Source of the DNA: Dipteronia dyeriana
Lineage: Eukaryota; Streptophyta; Magnoliopsida; Sapindales; Sapindaceae
Direction of reading: 5' to 3'
Length of the DNA: 64,000 nucleotides
Assembly (NCBI GenBank): GCA_032871835.1
Contig: CM065296.1
Span: forward strand, 16,446,001 to 16,510,000
The notes under the pieces were generated by a model. The model was given only the letters and a program-made list of their open reading frames with translations. It had not been told where the DNA came from and ran no database searches. Shown piece after piece: positions 1 through 11,057 of the stretch. The translations under genes were made by a program, and so were the position numbers. Within the stretch, counting starts at the first letter, position 1, and each line of letters opens with the position of its first letter.

Positions 1-915
1 ACATACAGTTTCCCCTTTCCTCAGCCTAGATCGAAAAGGTATCCAGATAGACGAGCTTCTCCTCAAGCTTTACCACCTCCCAGGATAATGGCCCCTATAG
101 CTCGTGATGAGAGGGGGTACGACAATTACACTCCCTTAAATGCATCCTGAGAAATAGTCTACTTCGCCATTCGGGACAAGAGTTTTTTACAGAAACCCGC
201 TTCTCTGAAAGCCCCAGTCAATAAGAGAAATCGTTATAAATATTACGACTTTCACAAGGACGTGGGGCTCAACACTTCAGAATGATACAACCCGCGGAAC
301 CTGATTGAGGCTTTGATAAGGGGATGATGCTTGATAGAATTCTTACAACAAGTCAGGGAGAACATTCAGACTGGAAGAGAGGTGCAAGTCGAGATCCGAG
401 AATATGCTAAGAAAAGGAAGGGAAAGTAGGCAGACCTGAAGCAACAGAATCAAATAATACATACTATTAGTGATGGGCCCACTCTCATCGACACCTCCAA
501 CAATTCCAGGAAAAACCATGCGAGGAAGGTCCTTCGTACGAATGAGGGGAGGGATATCTTCAAGGTTAACCAGAGATCGTCCAATCCCTCCCAACTGTCG
601 CAGATCATTTTCACTAAGGCAGATGTCTATGACACCGTGCAGCCTTATGATGACCCCAACATGCTGGGAAAAGGAAGGGAGAGCAGGCAGACATGATGCA
701 ACAGATTCAGGTAATACATACTATCAGCGGGGGACCCACTCTAGCCGGTACCTCCTACAGTTCCAGGAAAAACCATGCGAGGAAGGTTCCTTCGTAAGGA
801 CGAGGGGCGGGATGTCTTCATGGTCGACCAAAGACCCGCCAATCCTTTCCGGCTGTCACAGATCATCTTTACCGAAATAGATGTCTATAACACCGTGTAG
901 CCTCATGATGACCCC
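1..915 (+). pseudogene. gag-region remnant of Tat-type gypsy element
   Basis: This stretch precedes the protease and has no long open frame. Short in-frame pieces in several frames give peptides typical of the gag-protease linker of Tat elements, such as a run reading RKNHARKV and later YDTVQPYDDP. The piece just before the protease is repeated in tandem (see the 257-bp duplication). Capsid motifs and a zinc knuckle could not be recognised. The assignment rests mainly on position upstream of the protease and on the linker peptides. Confidence 0.55.
410..915 (+). repeat. 257-bp imperfect tandem duplication in gag-protease linker
   Basis: Two adjacent units, about 410-666 and 667-915, share long matches: the word CAGAC starts at 431 and again at 688, and the block with AATACATACTAT followed by CCAGGAAAAACCATGCGAGG occurs in both. 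The offset is 257 bp, which is not a multiple of three, so the duplication breaks the reading frame. The second unit runs into the protease domain. The units differ at many positions, so the duplication is not recent. Confidence 0.75.
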
Positions 916-1275
916 ATAGTCATCACGGTACAAATTGCCAACTTCATGGAGCACCTCGTGCTTGTCGACACAGGTAGCAGCGTCGACGTCCTGTTCAAAG
1001 ATACCTTGGAGAAGCTAAACTTGAAGCAATGGTGCTACGAAAGTTGCACTGCTCCATTATATGGGTGCACTGGGGACTCCATCACCCCCGTAGGATCAAA
1101 AATCCTACCAGTGATCATTGGAGCCGCACCTCTCCAGCAAAACATCATGACCGACTTTGTAGTGGTGGATATCCTATCGGCCTACAATGCAATATTAGGG
1201 AGGCCATTTCTATTATCCCTGAAAGAGGTCCTTTCTTTTTACCATATTTTCCTGAAGTTCCCAGTCGGAGACTAG
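905..1275 (+). pseudogene. aspartic protease domain, gypsy Tat type
   Basis: An open frame from 946 encodes a retropepsin-like domain. The catalytic motif is LVDTGSSVDVLF, followed by the flap-side motif YGCTGDSI and the C-terminal motif YNAILGRPFL, in the order and spacing of plant gypsy proteases. The protease would cut the Gag-Pol polyprotein inside the virus-like particle. The upstream TGTAG at about 896-900 and the stop at 1273-1275 separate it from gag and RT, so the polyprotein is no longer continuous. Confidence 0.8.
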
Positions 1276-1363
1276 GTGAGGGAAGTTTGGGGTGATCAGC
1301 AAGAAGCTAGGAAATGCAACGCAGTGTCAGCCAACTCAGCAGCTCTAGCTAAACAACGCCCAG

Positions 1364-2352
1364 GTGACGACGATCCACGGTAAGATAACTCCTGCACTAA
1401 ACCTGGAAGATGCGGGTCCTATCAATTGCCCTGAAGAAGGCCTCGTGGTGCCCAATATGGAAGAACAGAAAAGGGAATGGGCCAGCGGTCATCCAGTGGA
1501 TAAGTTAGAAGAAATTCCTGTCCGAATTAGCGTTCATTTGAAGGTCGTCAAGATCAGAGCTACCCTTGAGCTAGGAATGAAAGAGGGATTGATTAGGCTC
1601 CTCAGAGAGTTCAATGAAATTTTTGCTTGGAGTCAGGCTGAGATGCCAGGGATCCCTATGACACTAGTTGCACATCGGCTGGCGGCGGATCCGACCTTCA
1701 AGCCCATCAAACAGAATAGGTGCGACTTCAACACATGAGAAATATGGCGATTTAGGAAGAGGTGGATAAACTAACCCAGGCAGGCTTCTTTCGAGAAGCC
1801 CGTTACAGCGAATGGATCGCCAATGTGGTCATGGTCACGAAGGCAAATGGGAAGTGGCACATGTGTGTAAGCTACACCGATCTCAACAGTGGATGCCCGA
1901 TGGACAGTTTCCCTCTTCCAAAAATTGACCTGCTGGTCGATTCCAACTCTAAGAACAAGCTCCTAAGCTTCATGGACGAGTTCTCTGGCTACAATCAGAT
2001 TATGATGCATCCCGCCAACCAAGAAAAGACCAGCTTCATCACCGCGTAAGGCTTGTACTGCTACAAGGTGATACCCTTTGGGCTCAAATATGCTGGAACT
2101 ACTTACCAGCAGTTAGTCAATCGGTTGTTCAAGCCTGAAATCGAAAGGTCGATAAAGATGTTCATCGACGACATGATCACTAAATCTAATCTTGAACCTC
2201 GGAAGGCCATCTGGACGACCTTCGTAGGACATTCATGATTATAAAGGAAACCCAAATAAGGTTGAACCCTTCCAAATGTGACTTTGGGGTAACTGCGCGG
2301 AAGTTTTTTAGCTTCATGGTCCGTGAGAGAGGCATAGAGGCTAACCTGGATC
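1364..2352 (+). pseudogene. reverse transcriptase, gypsy Tat type
   Basis: Three in-order pieces (1364-1738, 1762-2049, 2053-2238) make up the N-terminal extension, fingers and palm of a gypsy RT. Visible motifs are KANGKWHMCVSY, then FSGYNQI (motif A, catalytic Asp just before it in FMDEFSGY), FGLKYAGTTYQQLVN (motif B) and MFIDDM (motif C, normally YVDDM). Stops near 1736, 2047 and 2236 interrupt it. RT would copy the genomic RNA into cDNA from a tRNA primer. Dead copy. Confidence 0.85.
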
Positions 2353-3480
2353 ATGGCTATCCTGGATCTAAAATCCCCCATATCTCTTAAACAGGTTCAA
2401 ACCTTGACCGGACAGGTAGCAGCGCTCAATAGGTTCATCTCTCGGTCCACTGATAAGTGCCTACCGTTCTTCAAAGCTATCAAGCAGGGAAGAAACATGA
2501 AGTGGGATCTGAAAAGCGAACAAGGTTTCCAAGCTTCGAAAAGATACCTAACAAGTTCTCCACTGCTGGTTAAGGTAAATACTAGAGAAGATCTCCAAAT
2601 ATACTTGGTCGTTTCAGAAACAACCGTGAGCAGGGCCGTGGTCAAGGAATGCGGGGATAGGATCCAACGACCTATCTACTATGTGAGCCACGCTCTAACC
2701 AAGCCCGAGAAGAACTACACTCTACTGGAAAAGCTCGCTTACGCCTTAGTGACCTTGGTAAGGAAACTTCGTCCTTACTTCCATGCTCATTCAATAGCAG
2801 TGGTTATAAACCAACCCCTCCGTTAATTCTTACAAAGGCCATATGTTTCTGGAAGGCTGGTTCAGTGGGCCCTAGAGCTTACCTAGTTTGATTTAAAATA
2901 TAAGCCTAGAACTGCGATTAAAGCTCATGCACTGACATACTTTGTAGCAGAGCTCTCAGTACCTTCAGATCAGGTAGCCCCCACGATAACAGATGTAACC
3001 TTTGAGAGGACTACAGAGTCTGACAACTGGCTGGAGGGCTGCGAGTCATGGACTCCCTACACTGACAGAGCCTCCGGGCAATCTGAGGGAGGAGCGGGCA
3101 TAGTTCTCATCGACCTGAAAGGAACTGAGTGCTGCCACTGTTTCCGGTTTGAATTTATAGCCACAAACAATGATGTAGAGTACGAAGCCCTGCTAGTTGG
3201 AATAAAGGCAGTTATAGAACTCGGGGTTGATCACCTAATTATCAAGAGCGACTCTTCACTCGTGGTCAACCAAGTTTCTAGGGAATATCGAGAAAAAAAG
3301 GGATAATATGGCCGCATACCTTTAATTTGTTCAGCAACTCAAAAGAAGATTTAAGGGATTCAGAATCGAGCAAATACCTCAACAGCTAAATCATCAGGCC
3401 GACGTACTTGCCAATATAGCTGCATATGGTGGCAAGACCCTACCTGACGGAATCCCTCTTCAAATAATCCCCCTACCTAG
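2353..3480 (+). pseudogene. RNase H plus archaeal-type second RNase H
   Basis: The first part (2353-2826) encodes the RT connection and RNase H fold typical of gypsy elements: VQTLTGQVAALNRFISRSTDKC, then LKSEQGFQASKRYL and PIYYVSHALTKPEKNYT (spaced as in the family). After a stop at about 2824, the region 3030-3430 reads YTDRASGQSEGGAGIV, ATNNDVEYEALLVGIKA and IIKSDSSLVVNQV, the signature Asp, Glu and Asp of an extra RNase H. That second domain is known from the Tat lineage and is the best evidence for lineage here. Stops occur in both parts. Confidence 0.8.
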
Positions 3481-3689
3481 CATTATGGCTGGTAAGGAAG
3501 CTTATACCTTGGACCGACAGCCGTGCTGGATGGATCCAATAATGGAGTATCTGCAGGATGGGAAACTCCCCGGGGTACCCGACCAAGTTAGGAGGGTTAA
3601 AAGGCTCTCGGTCCGGTATTGTATGATGGATGGGCATTTATAACGAAGGGGAAAATCCATTCCCATGCTCCGATGTCTACACCTTGAAG

Positions 3690-4745
3690 ATGCCAAGTGA
3701 GCTTTGAGAGAGGTTCACTCTGGGGAATGCAGGAACCATATTGGTAGAGAGGCCTTAGCATATCAGGTTCTCCATATGGGGTATTATTAGCCGACCATCC
3801 ATCAAGATGCTAAGAACTTGGTGCAAACCTGCGAGGCATGCCAGAAGGCGGTAAACTTGAGTGACCTCCCTCTGGAGCGTTTATCATCCCTTAGCTCGCC
3901 ATACCCCTTTGCTATGTGGGGAGTCGATTTGATTGGACCGTTTCCTACAGCTCCGAGACAGGCCAAGCAAGCTATATTAGCGATTGACTACTTCACAAGG
4001 TGGGTTGAAGCCGGACCACTCTCTGAGATATCAGAATAGAACACAACAAGGTTCATCAAGACCAATATAGTTTGCAGGTTCGAAACCCCTCTTGCCATCA
4101 TAACCGACCTCGAAAAATAATTTGATAATGGCCGATTCAGAGATTTCTATAAAGGTTTGGGAATCGACTTTCGGTTTGCTTCGGTAGCCCACCCTCAGAC
4201 CAATGGTTTGGTGGAATCCACGAACAAAACCATCAAGAAGTAGTTGAAGAAAAAGCTATAACAAAAGAAAGGCAGATGGGTAGAGGAGCTTCCCGAGTTC
4301 CTCTAGGCTTACCGCACTATAAGGAGAACAACTACCTGGGAATCGCCAGACTCGCTGGCCTTCAGGGTTGAAGCAGTTTTACACATAGAGCACAATTTGA
4401 CCTCTGTTAGAGTCCAACGATTCTAACCGGAGAGCAATGACAGTAAGCTCCGAGCTAGCTAGGACCTGCTAGAGGAGAAGCAAGATCGAATAGCTTAGAA
4501 GGTAGCGATCAACCAAAACAGGATTGCCAGGTACTTCAACATGAGGTTTAAAGCCCAAAGCTTCAAAGAAGGGGAACTAGTCCTTAGGAAAGTGATGTTA
4601 AACATCAGGAAGAGGTCAGACATGGTCCTAGGGGATCATACCTAATTAAGATGGTGATCCGTAATGGGGCATACAAGCTTGAAGATATGAATGGCCGACT
4701 CATCAACCACACTTGAAATGCAGATCACCTAAGGAAATTCTACCT
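3690..4745 (+). pseudogene. integrase, gypsy Tat type
   Basis: The zinc-binding HHCC region is recognisable at 3700-3850 (final pair in CEACQK). The catalytic core follows, with WGVDLIGPFP (first Asp), IITDLE (second Asp) and TNGLVESTNKTI (Glu). The C-terminal part reads YFNMRFKAQSFKEGELVLRKV. At least six stops and several frame changes interrupt it (for example near 3787, 4037, 4118 and 4243). Integrase would join cDNA ends to chromosomal DNA. Only 3818-4039 is open over any length. Confidence 0.8.
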
Positions 4746-4934
4746 TTAAATAGGGGACATAGGAGCTGGCGACCTCCGACTAGCTTTTTTTATTTTTTTT
4801 CCGACAATAATGTACTCCACCATTCATATCATTAAAGCCTGCTTTCTTGTTTACTCCTTCTTCAACTATGTCCTACAATGATTCGGGTCTACATGGAAAG
4901 TTTGACATTATCCCCTTAAGACCAGGGGTAAGCC

Positions 4935-5500
4935 AAGGAAGCCCCCCTACCACTTCTGATGCCTCGGCCGGCTCTACCCCCCGCCAAGAAGTGTCTGAGT
5001 GTAAGAGCATAGTTGCCATCCAGATCTCAAGACCAGAAAATAGCTAGATAGCTCTCCTAATGCCTTGGTCGGGTTACCACCCCCAAGAAGGATCTGAGTG
5101 TAAGAGCATAGTTGCCAGCCAGATCTCGAGACTAGAAAATAGCTAGATAGCCCTCCTGATGCCTTTGTCAGGCTACCACCCTCAAGAAGGATTTGAGTTT
5201 AAGAGTATAGTTGCCATCTAGATCTCGAGACTAGAAAATAGCTAGATAGCCCTCTTGATGCCTTGGTTGGGCTACCACCTCTAAGAAGGATCTGAGAGTA
5301 AGATCATAGTTGCCATCCAGATCTCAAGACCAGGAAATAGTTAGATAGCCCTCCTGATGCCTTGGTCGGGCTAGCACCCCCAAGAAGGATTTGAGTGTAA
5401 GAGCATAATTGCCATCCAGATCTCGAGACCAGGAAATAGCTAGATAGCCCTCATGATGCCTTGGTCGGGCTACCACTCCCCCCAAGAAGGAATTGAGCTT
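4935..5500 (+). repeat. 99-bp tandem array in 3' region of gypsy element
   Basis: The word AGCTAGATAG recurs at 5042, 5141, 5240, 5339 (as AGTTAGATAG) and 5438, a regular 99-bp period over about five to six units. Each unit carries the block ATGCCTTGGTCGGGCTACCA and GATCTCGAGACCAG. The array lies between the integrase and the expected 3' LTR. Each unit carries an in-frame stop (TAG in AATAGCTAGATAG) in the frame continuous with 4847-5047, so a protein repeat is unlikely. Confidence 0.9.
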
Positions 5501-5879
5501 GAAAGCGCGGAAGCCCTCCTAATCCCGAGCCTAAGAAGGGGCTAAATAGTTCTTTAATTAATGATCTAATCAGGATACAGCCCTCCAAAGAGGCTCGGGG
5601 ATAGAGGTCTTGATTTACTTAAGTTCTAAATGTTCCAGTTATTGCTGTTCTCTATTTTTTTCTTGATACGTGGTCACTCACTATAACAGGCATACAATCC
5701 GACAAGGGGACTATCGACTAAGAAAATTGATCTGCGAAACTCAGTGGTTAGGATTCCCGACGCTAAACAGTTTCCTTATCCTGTTGTTCCCCCAAGATAG
5801 TTTATTTCGCTATAAATGCTGGACCTAGATGAAGATCAAGTAAGTACATACAAGTCGGAAAGAAAGGTAGATCTAAAAT

Positions 5880-6298
5880 TGAAACTTTATTATTAAATAA
5901 GGGAGCCTATTTCCCAACTAGGCTATAGCAAACAGGGAGCCCAATAAAAAAAAAGAATAAAATGACAAAAGATTCAAATACAGTTGAAGATGGATGCCCA
6001 TCCCCTTTTTCGGGCATTCAAAATAGATTACATGGGAGATAACTCAAGCTTCTTCATCTTCTTGATGACCTACAGCCTCCTCTTTCACAGAATAAACCTC
6101 GCTACCTGCTCCTTTCTCCGGTCATAGCTCGTTCTGATCAGCTGCATCTACCGCCTACGCCACCTCCTCCTAGGGATCAGCCCCGGCTGCCTCAGGGTCA
6201 ACAGGATCCTCCTCCACGATTACATTGATCACCACCATAACTTCAGGCGGTATGGCTATATCAAGAAGGCTAGCCACTGACTAAGGCACATTCCCATG
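5880..6298 (-). pseudogene. C-terminal remnant of antisense ORF (aORF) of Tat-type element
   Basis: Read on the minus strand from about 6298 to 6050, one frame gives an acidic peptide: IPPEVMVVINVIVEEDP, then VDPEAAGADP and YSVKEEAVGHQEDEEA before a stop. Four internal stops interrupt it. At least two could come from glutamine or arginine codons by single C-to-T changes. Just downstream on the same strand, at about 5885-5900, is an AATAAAG-like polyadenylation signal. Antisense ORFs between pol and the 3' LTR are known in Tat elements. Function unknown; the N-terminal part is cut off where SIRE-A begins. Confidence 0.5.
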
Positions 6299-6681
6299 GA
6301 GTTACACACTCAAGCAATCAACACATGCTCTCCAAGCTATCACTCTTACTCTACCCTTAAACCAAGTGATCTATTAAGCTGCCTTCCTATCCAAGACCTC
6401 CTATCTTTAGAAAGATTCCTTGCACACCTTTTCGGATCCTCCCGACTCTAGGAAAGACTTCTTGGTCAACTATCTGAGTCCTCCCGACTCTAGTTGAGAC
6501 TTCCTTGCTCAATAATCCGAGGTCTCACACCTCTTGTCGAGACTTCCACTTGCTTTGCTATCCAAGTCCTTCCGACTCTAGCTAAGACTTCCAATTGCTC
6601 AAATCAAAGAATCACTTTAAGATATGAGACTTCCTACCTCTTCATAAGGCTTCTAAGTGATCTTGAATGCAAAATGCAAAC
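6299..6681 (-). repeat. SIRE-A 3' LTR, distal part (truncated)
   Basis: This is the reverse complement of the U5-side half of the SIRE LTR, with the 44-bp tandem units (for example ACTCTAGTTGAGACTTCC) seen at 26190-26450. The last 200-300 bp of U5, including the CA terminus, is missing, and the sequence joins gypsy aORF DNA at 6298/6299. The other edge is cut by the CopT fragment at about 6682. Confidence 0.8.
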
Positions 6682-7653
6682 GATGATATACAACTCATCA
6701 AAAACAATGTAGGTGTATTGACATCAATAAAAGAATGGTTAGCAAAATAATTTGATATGAAGGACTTAGGAGAAGCAAGTTATATTCTTGGTATCCAAGT
6801 AATAAGAGATAGAACGATTGCAATATCCCAAGCTTCATATATAGATAAAATCTTGTCTAGGTTTTCCATTTAAGATTCCAAGAAAGGTATGTTACCTTTC
6901 AGACATGGAATCAAACTTTCTAAGGAACAAGTTCCTAAGAATGAGCATGAAGAGCAATTCATGAGTAAGATTCCATATGCTTTGGCAGTAGAAAGTCTTA
7001 TGTATGTAATGCTCTATACTATACCATATATTTGTTTTGCTATGGGCATAGTTAGCAGGTTTCAATCGAAGCCTGATCTTGATCACTGGACGGCAATCAA
7101 GCATATTTTCAAGTATCTTAGGAGAACGAGAGATTATATGCGTGTATACTCTAGAGGGGATTTAATTCCTGTTGGGTATACTGATTCTGATTGTCAGTCA
7201 AATTCTAACTCCAGGAGATCAATATCAAGATCTGTGTTTACTATTGGAGGAGGGGCAGTCATATGGAGGAGTATCAAGCAATCTTGTATTGATGATTCCA
7301 CCATGAAAGTCGAGTACGTTGCCGCATACGAGGCTGCTAAAGAGGCTGACTTACTCCGCCAATTCTTGATTGACTTGGAAGTGGTTCCTAATGTGAATAA
7401 GCAGATCACTATCTGTTGTGACAATAGTGGAGCAGTGGCTAATTCGAGAGAACCAAAAAGTCATAAGAGAGGGAAACACATTGAAAGAAAGTATCACCTT
7501 CTGAGGGAAATTGTGCATAGGGGTGACGTGACGATTACCAAGATCGCGTCAACAGAAAATCTAGCGGATTCCCTTACAAAGGCTCTTCCACAAAAGAGTT
7601 TTGATAGGCATCTTGAGAATATGAAGATGAGAGATATGACACATTTGTTATAG
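6682..7653 (+). pseudogene. CopT reverse transcriptase C-terminus and RNase H
   Basis: Starts at the catalytic DD of RT, reads through KEWLAK, MKDLGEASYILGIQV and the palm/thumb, then RNase H: VGYTDSDCQS, WRSIKQSC, VEYVAAYEAAKEAD, CCDNSGAVAN and HIERKYHLLREIV, ending in MRDMTHLL and a natural stop at 7651. 6889-7653 is a single open frame of 254 codons. Upstream of it are stops near 6748 and 6870. The acidic residue usually seen in STMEAEYVA is Lys here (STMKVEYVA), though the following Glu is kept. Lineage looks Tork/TNT1-like from the pol motifs. Confidence 0.85.
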
Positions 7654-7667
7654 AGCAAGTGGGAGAT

Positions 7668-9843
7668 TGTTAGGATTATGCTCGATAGCAAGAGTATAAT
7701 AATGTATTTGATAATCTTTTCATATTAATAAAGTGATTTCTAGTTTAACAAATCATATAGCATTTATAGTTTAATTATTATAATTGTCAGAAGCAAATAA
7801 TCATAATGTCAAAAGACTATGAGAAAAGAAGAGTTGTTCATACATCTAGATATGTATGAGGTAGACACAATTCTTTAGTTTGTCTTGAATAATATTCACA
7901 ACTCAAGATAAAGGTTGGGTGCCTTTATCTTGTTAAAGTTGTAGAATCTTTTGCTAGCGTTTGAGTGGGATCAAATTTGTTATGATGAGTCTAAAATCAT
8001 CAAAGTGTGGTGTCTTTGGGCAAAAGAATCTAGTACACTAGGTGCATTGAATTGGATCACAATGAAATACTTTATCTAGAACCGTCAACAGATAAAATTT
8101 TTTCATTTGAAGACAATCGGAGAGTCTATCTCAATCCTGAGATAAATGATGGACTTATGGTTGCAAGTGTTATCATTTGAGCTATCAATGAGTACGATTA
8201 TATAGCATAGTCTATCCTCGATAGTTTTGTGGTATTCATTTCTTAATCGATAGAGGACTTCATTTATAGATATGGACATCGTGGCTCCATTTATTTAATG
8301 AGAGTAGAATGTCATCATATGGATGTTTTGAGGTATTGGATATTAAATCTTAACGTTAAGTTTTCAATAGTGTCTTTTGAAACATGGCTTCTGGACAAGT
8401 CAAAATATCCAAGTTTAAAATGTCGTCATATGGGTAAATATGGTAACTTGGAGAGCTACAGGCGGTCTATGAGCTCTTGGCGATTACTGGTATTCTTCAC
8501 GAGGATACACTTTCTCCAATAAGGTTGTTTAGGGTATGAATGAGTAACATCAACTTATTCTATCTTTATTTAAGAGTTCAATTTTAGTTCTTTAGTAGAA
8601 TGAACTAAAATTACATAGATCGGACCTAAGTGAATCATTTTTTGATTGTGATTGGGTTGTGTCTATTGGAGCTTAAATTTAGATAGCCCGCCAAGATCCC
8701 CAATCCACACGAACTTGCATGGATCACTTGATATATTCTACCGGACCAATTTAGGTGTCCATCTAGAATTGTTTTGAGGCATGTGAACATGTTTCTTTTT
8801 GTAAGAATAGGTCTAGTTCACATGTGGACTTTTTATTAAGGTCCAATGGATTTAATAAAATAAGAAAAATAATATAAGGTCCATATATATGAGTTGGGCG
8901 GCAAGGCTATTTAGAATAGCTTAATTATATTATTTTTATTTTATTATTTAATTAAATTAAAATTAATTAATTTGTTGATTTATTAATTATTTAATTAAAA
9001 GTCGAAATCTTTTTCCTAGTAGGAGATGGTCTCCTAAAATTATACTATTGTTGGTAGTATAATTAATATTAAATACTATATTTGATAAGTAGATAAATAA
9101 AAGGAATTATTTATCTAATCAAATTAGGAAGTCTTTAATATGGTTACAAATACACTATTGAGTTGGATTAGGAGTCTTGATGTAGGAAAGAATTCCTTTT
9201 GGAAAAGGATTTTTAACCACCTAAGGATAGGATTCTTAGGAGAGGATTTAGTCTCATATATATAATAACTATTAAATTCGACCAAGCATGAATTTTTAGT
9301 GTGAGAAATTGTTTTTTATTTATTTTTATTGTTATATATATAAAAAAAATAGTCCTACTTATTGTGTGAAGAATTCGGCCAAGCATAGAGAAAAGAGGGA
9401 ACACTTTTGTTTTCGCTAGTACACTAGTATCCTTTGCATCAAAAGGGTTTTGTGTACAACATCGAATCAAGGTTCAAGCAAGTTTCAATCAAATTGATTG
9501 ATAATTCAAATGTGACAGGACGTTCTTGGTTTTTATCTTGGAGGATTATTGTGACTAACAAAGAAGAATATTTTGTTTGTTTCCATCCTCAGGTATACAA
9601 TTTAAAGAAAGGGAGCCCACACTCCTAGGTAATTCACGTTCGTGATTGGATTGGAAGATCTTACGGATTCAATTCGATGCTAGTTCAATCGTCAAGAAAA
9701 AAAGGTACGATACTTTTTATATACATCAATTAATCTAGGGTTAAGGTTCTTATTATTAAAAGGGAAAATTTTTATTTATACGCAAACACTAATTTTAATA
9801 AATTTCTCACATTTCCGCTACACGGGGTTTTATTTTCCCTACA
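7668..9843 (+). repeat. CopT LTR (2176 bp)
   Basis: Begins TGTTAGGATTATGCTCG directly after the purine tract AAGTGGGAGAT and ends TTTTCCCTACA directly before the primer-binding site. Matches the minus-strand CopT LTRs at 38439-40889 and 54664-56502 over most of its length. Terminal TG...CA is intact. Confidence 0.85.
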
Positions 9844-9845
9844 AT

Positions 9846-9857
9846 TGGTATTAGAGC
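9846..9857 (+). other. CopT primer-binding site (initiator tRNA-Met)
   Basis: TGGTATTAGAGC lies two bases after the LTR end. It differs by one base from TGGTATCAGAGC, which is complementary to the 3' end of plant initiator tRNA-Met, and a G:U pair would tolerate the change. The following CTGGTTGTACCCTTG is the CopT leader. Confidence 0.8.
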
Positions 9858-9898
9858 CTGGTTGTACCCTTGTTTAACTGATGTATGTGTTCATGAAT

Positions 9899-11057
9899 CT
9901 TGGTTCTAGAAATACTTGGGCTTTGTAGAACTCTTCAAGACACTAGAAATCGGTTTTTAAATTACGTGATTCGGAGTAGAAATGAAGAAGTTATCACAAA
10001 AACAAAAATCAAAATGTTAGAGAAAAATTCTGCACTTGTTCTTCAAATTTTATTTTCTCAACTCCTTCAACTTGTAATGAATGAGATGGAAAGAGAGGTT
10101 TTAAAGAGAAAACAACCAATAGGCCAAAATACCCTTATGCCTTAGTGCCTCCCTGAGATGTCATGTGGGCATCTCTGGGGAGCAAGGCTTTGGGGCCGAG
10201 ATGGCCACGCGCCATCTCGGGAAGGTGCCCAAGTGATGGCTTATGACCTCTTCCCTTGCGCTCCTCTCGCGTTCTTTGACCATTCTTTGGCCTACGAACT
10301 CCAAATTCGAATCCATTTAAAGATTAAGAACCAGGAATCCCTCATGGACATGGACATATAAGATACTCAAACTAGAAAATAAGAATTTGACTCGATACAT
10401 GAAGACGAAGACAATGTATGCAACATGGGTTGATAGTGTAGTATCTTTTGACTTAGAACTCGAAATCAATAGTATGAGTAACCAAAATGACCGAAACTCA
10501 ATAATGAACAATCTTAGGCTAAAATGAAGTTCAAGATCCATGTCATACAAACATAAAAACAAAAAAATACATTTCACACAAGAATGCAAACTACATACAG
10601 ATAGTCTCCAACCATGCATTTTCCAAAACATGTTACTTTCATACAAATGCATGAGCATTCAACAACAAGTGAGTGAATATGTTATACCAAATGATGCACT
10701 ATGATGCAAGGACAGAAATGTACGATATGTGTATGCGTGCGCATTTAATGATGCACAACTAAGCAGGGACGTATATGAATGAATTGTATGTGTATGCGTA
10801 TTTAATGATGCACAACTAAGCAGGGACACATGAATGAATTGTGCGTGTGTGCGCTTACGCCATGCAAGAAGAAGAAGTATCTCGATACCTTAGCACCCAA
10901 GAATAGTACCAATCCTCTTGAAGGCGAACTCTGTATCATGAGAAGTTGCATTTCTTCATTGAAGCTCTTATCATCACGAACCACTTAAGCAACTAAGCAT
11001 TACAAAGAAATGAAGTTTTGTTATGGAATCAAGCCAACACAAATCTAAAACCTAACA
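9899..11057 (-). repeat. SIRE-A 3' LTR, proximal part
   Basis: The LTR start is at 11057 on the minus strand (TGTTAGGTTTTAGATTTG). It contains the GC-rich hairpin with 10-bp arms CCGAGATGGC/GCCATCTCGG at 10196-10220 and about three roughly 60-bp tandem units with the word TGATGCACAACTAAGCAGGG at 10690-10860. Cut at about 9899 by the CopT fragment. Confidence 0.85.

Larger units (their letters stand above)
1..6298 (+). mobile_element. Ty3/gypsy element, Tat lineage (Retand-like), 5' end outside window
   Basis: Domain order on the plus strand is gag remnant, aspartic protease, RT, RNase H, a second (archaeal-type) RNase H, and integrase, followed by a 99-bp tandem array and a remnant ORF on the opposite strand. 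RT before integrase is the gypsy order. The second RNase H, the 3' tandem repeats and an antisense ORF are together known for the Tat lineage, with Retand the closest description I recall. All frames carry several stops, so the copy is dead and old. No LTR is seen: the 5' side is outside the window and the 3' side ends abruptly where the SIRE-A LTR begins near 6299. Confidence 0.85.
6682..9898 (+). mobile_element. CopT fragment: pol end, complete LTR, PBS and 45 bp of leader
   Basis: Order on the plus strand is RT from the DD of YVDD onward, RNase H, polypurine tract, complete LTR (7668-9843), primer-binding site and about 45 bp of 5' leader that matches the CopT leader at 54606-54649 on the other strand. 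Both outer edges fall in SIRE-A LTR sequence, and about 470 bp of that LTR (compare 26515-26985) is missing at the site. The two element ends therefore flank one LTR rather than the reverse. Confidence 0.8.
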
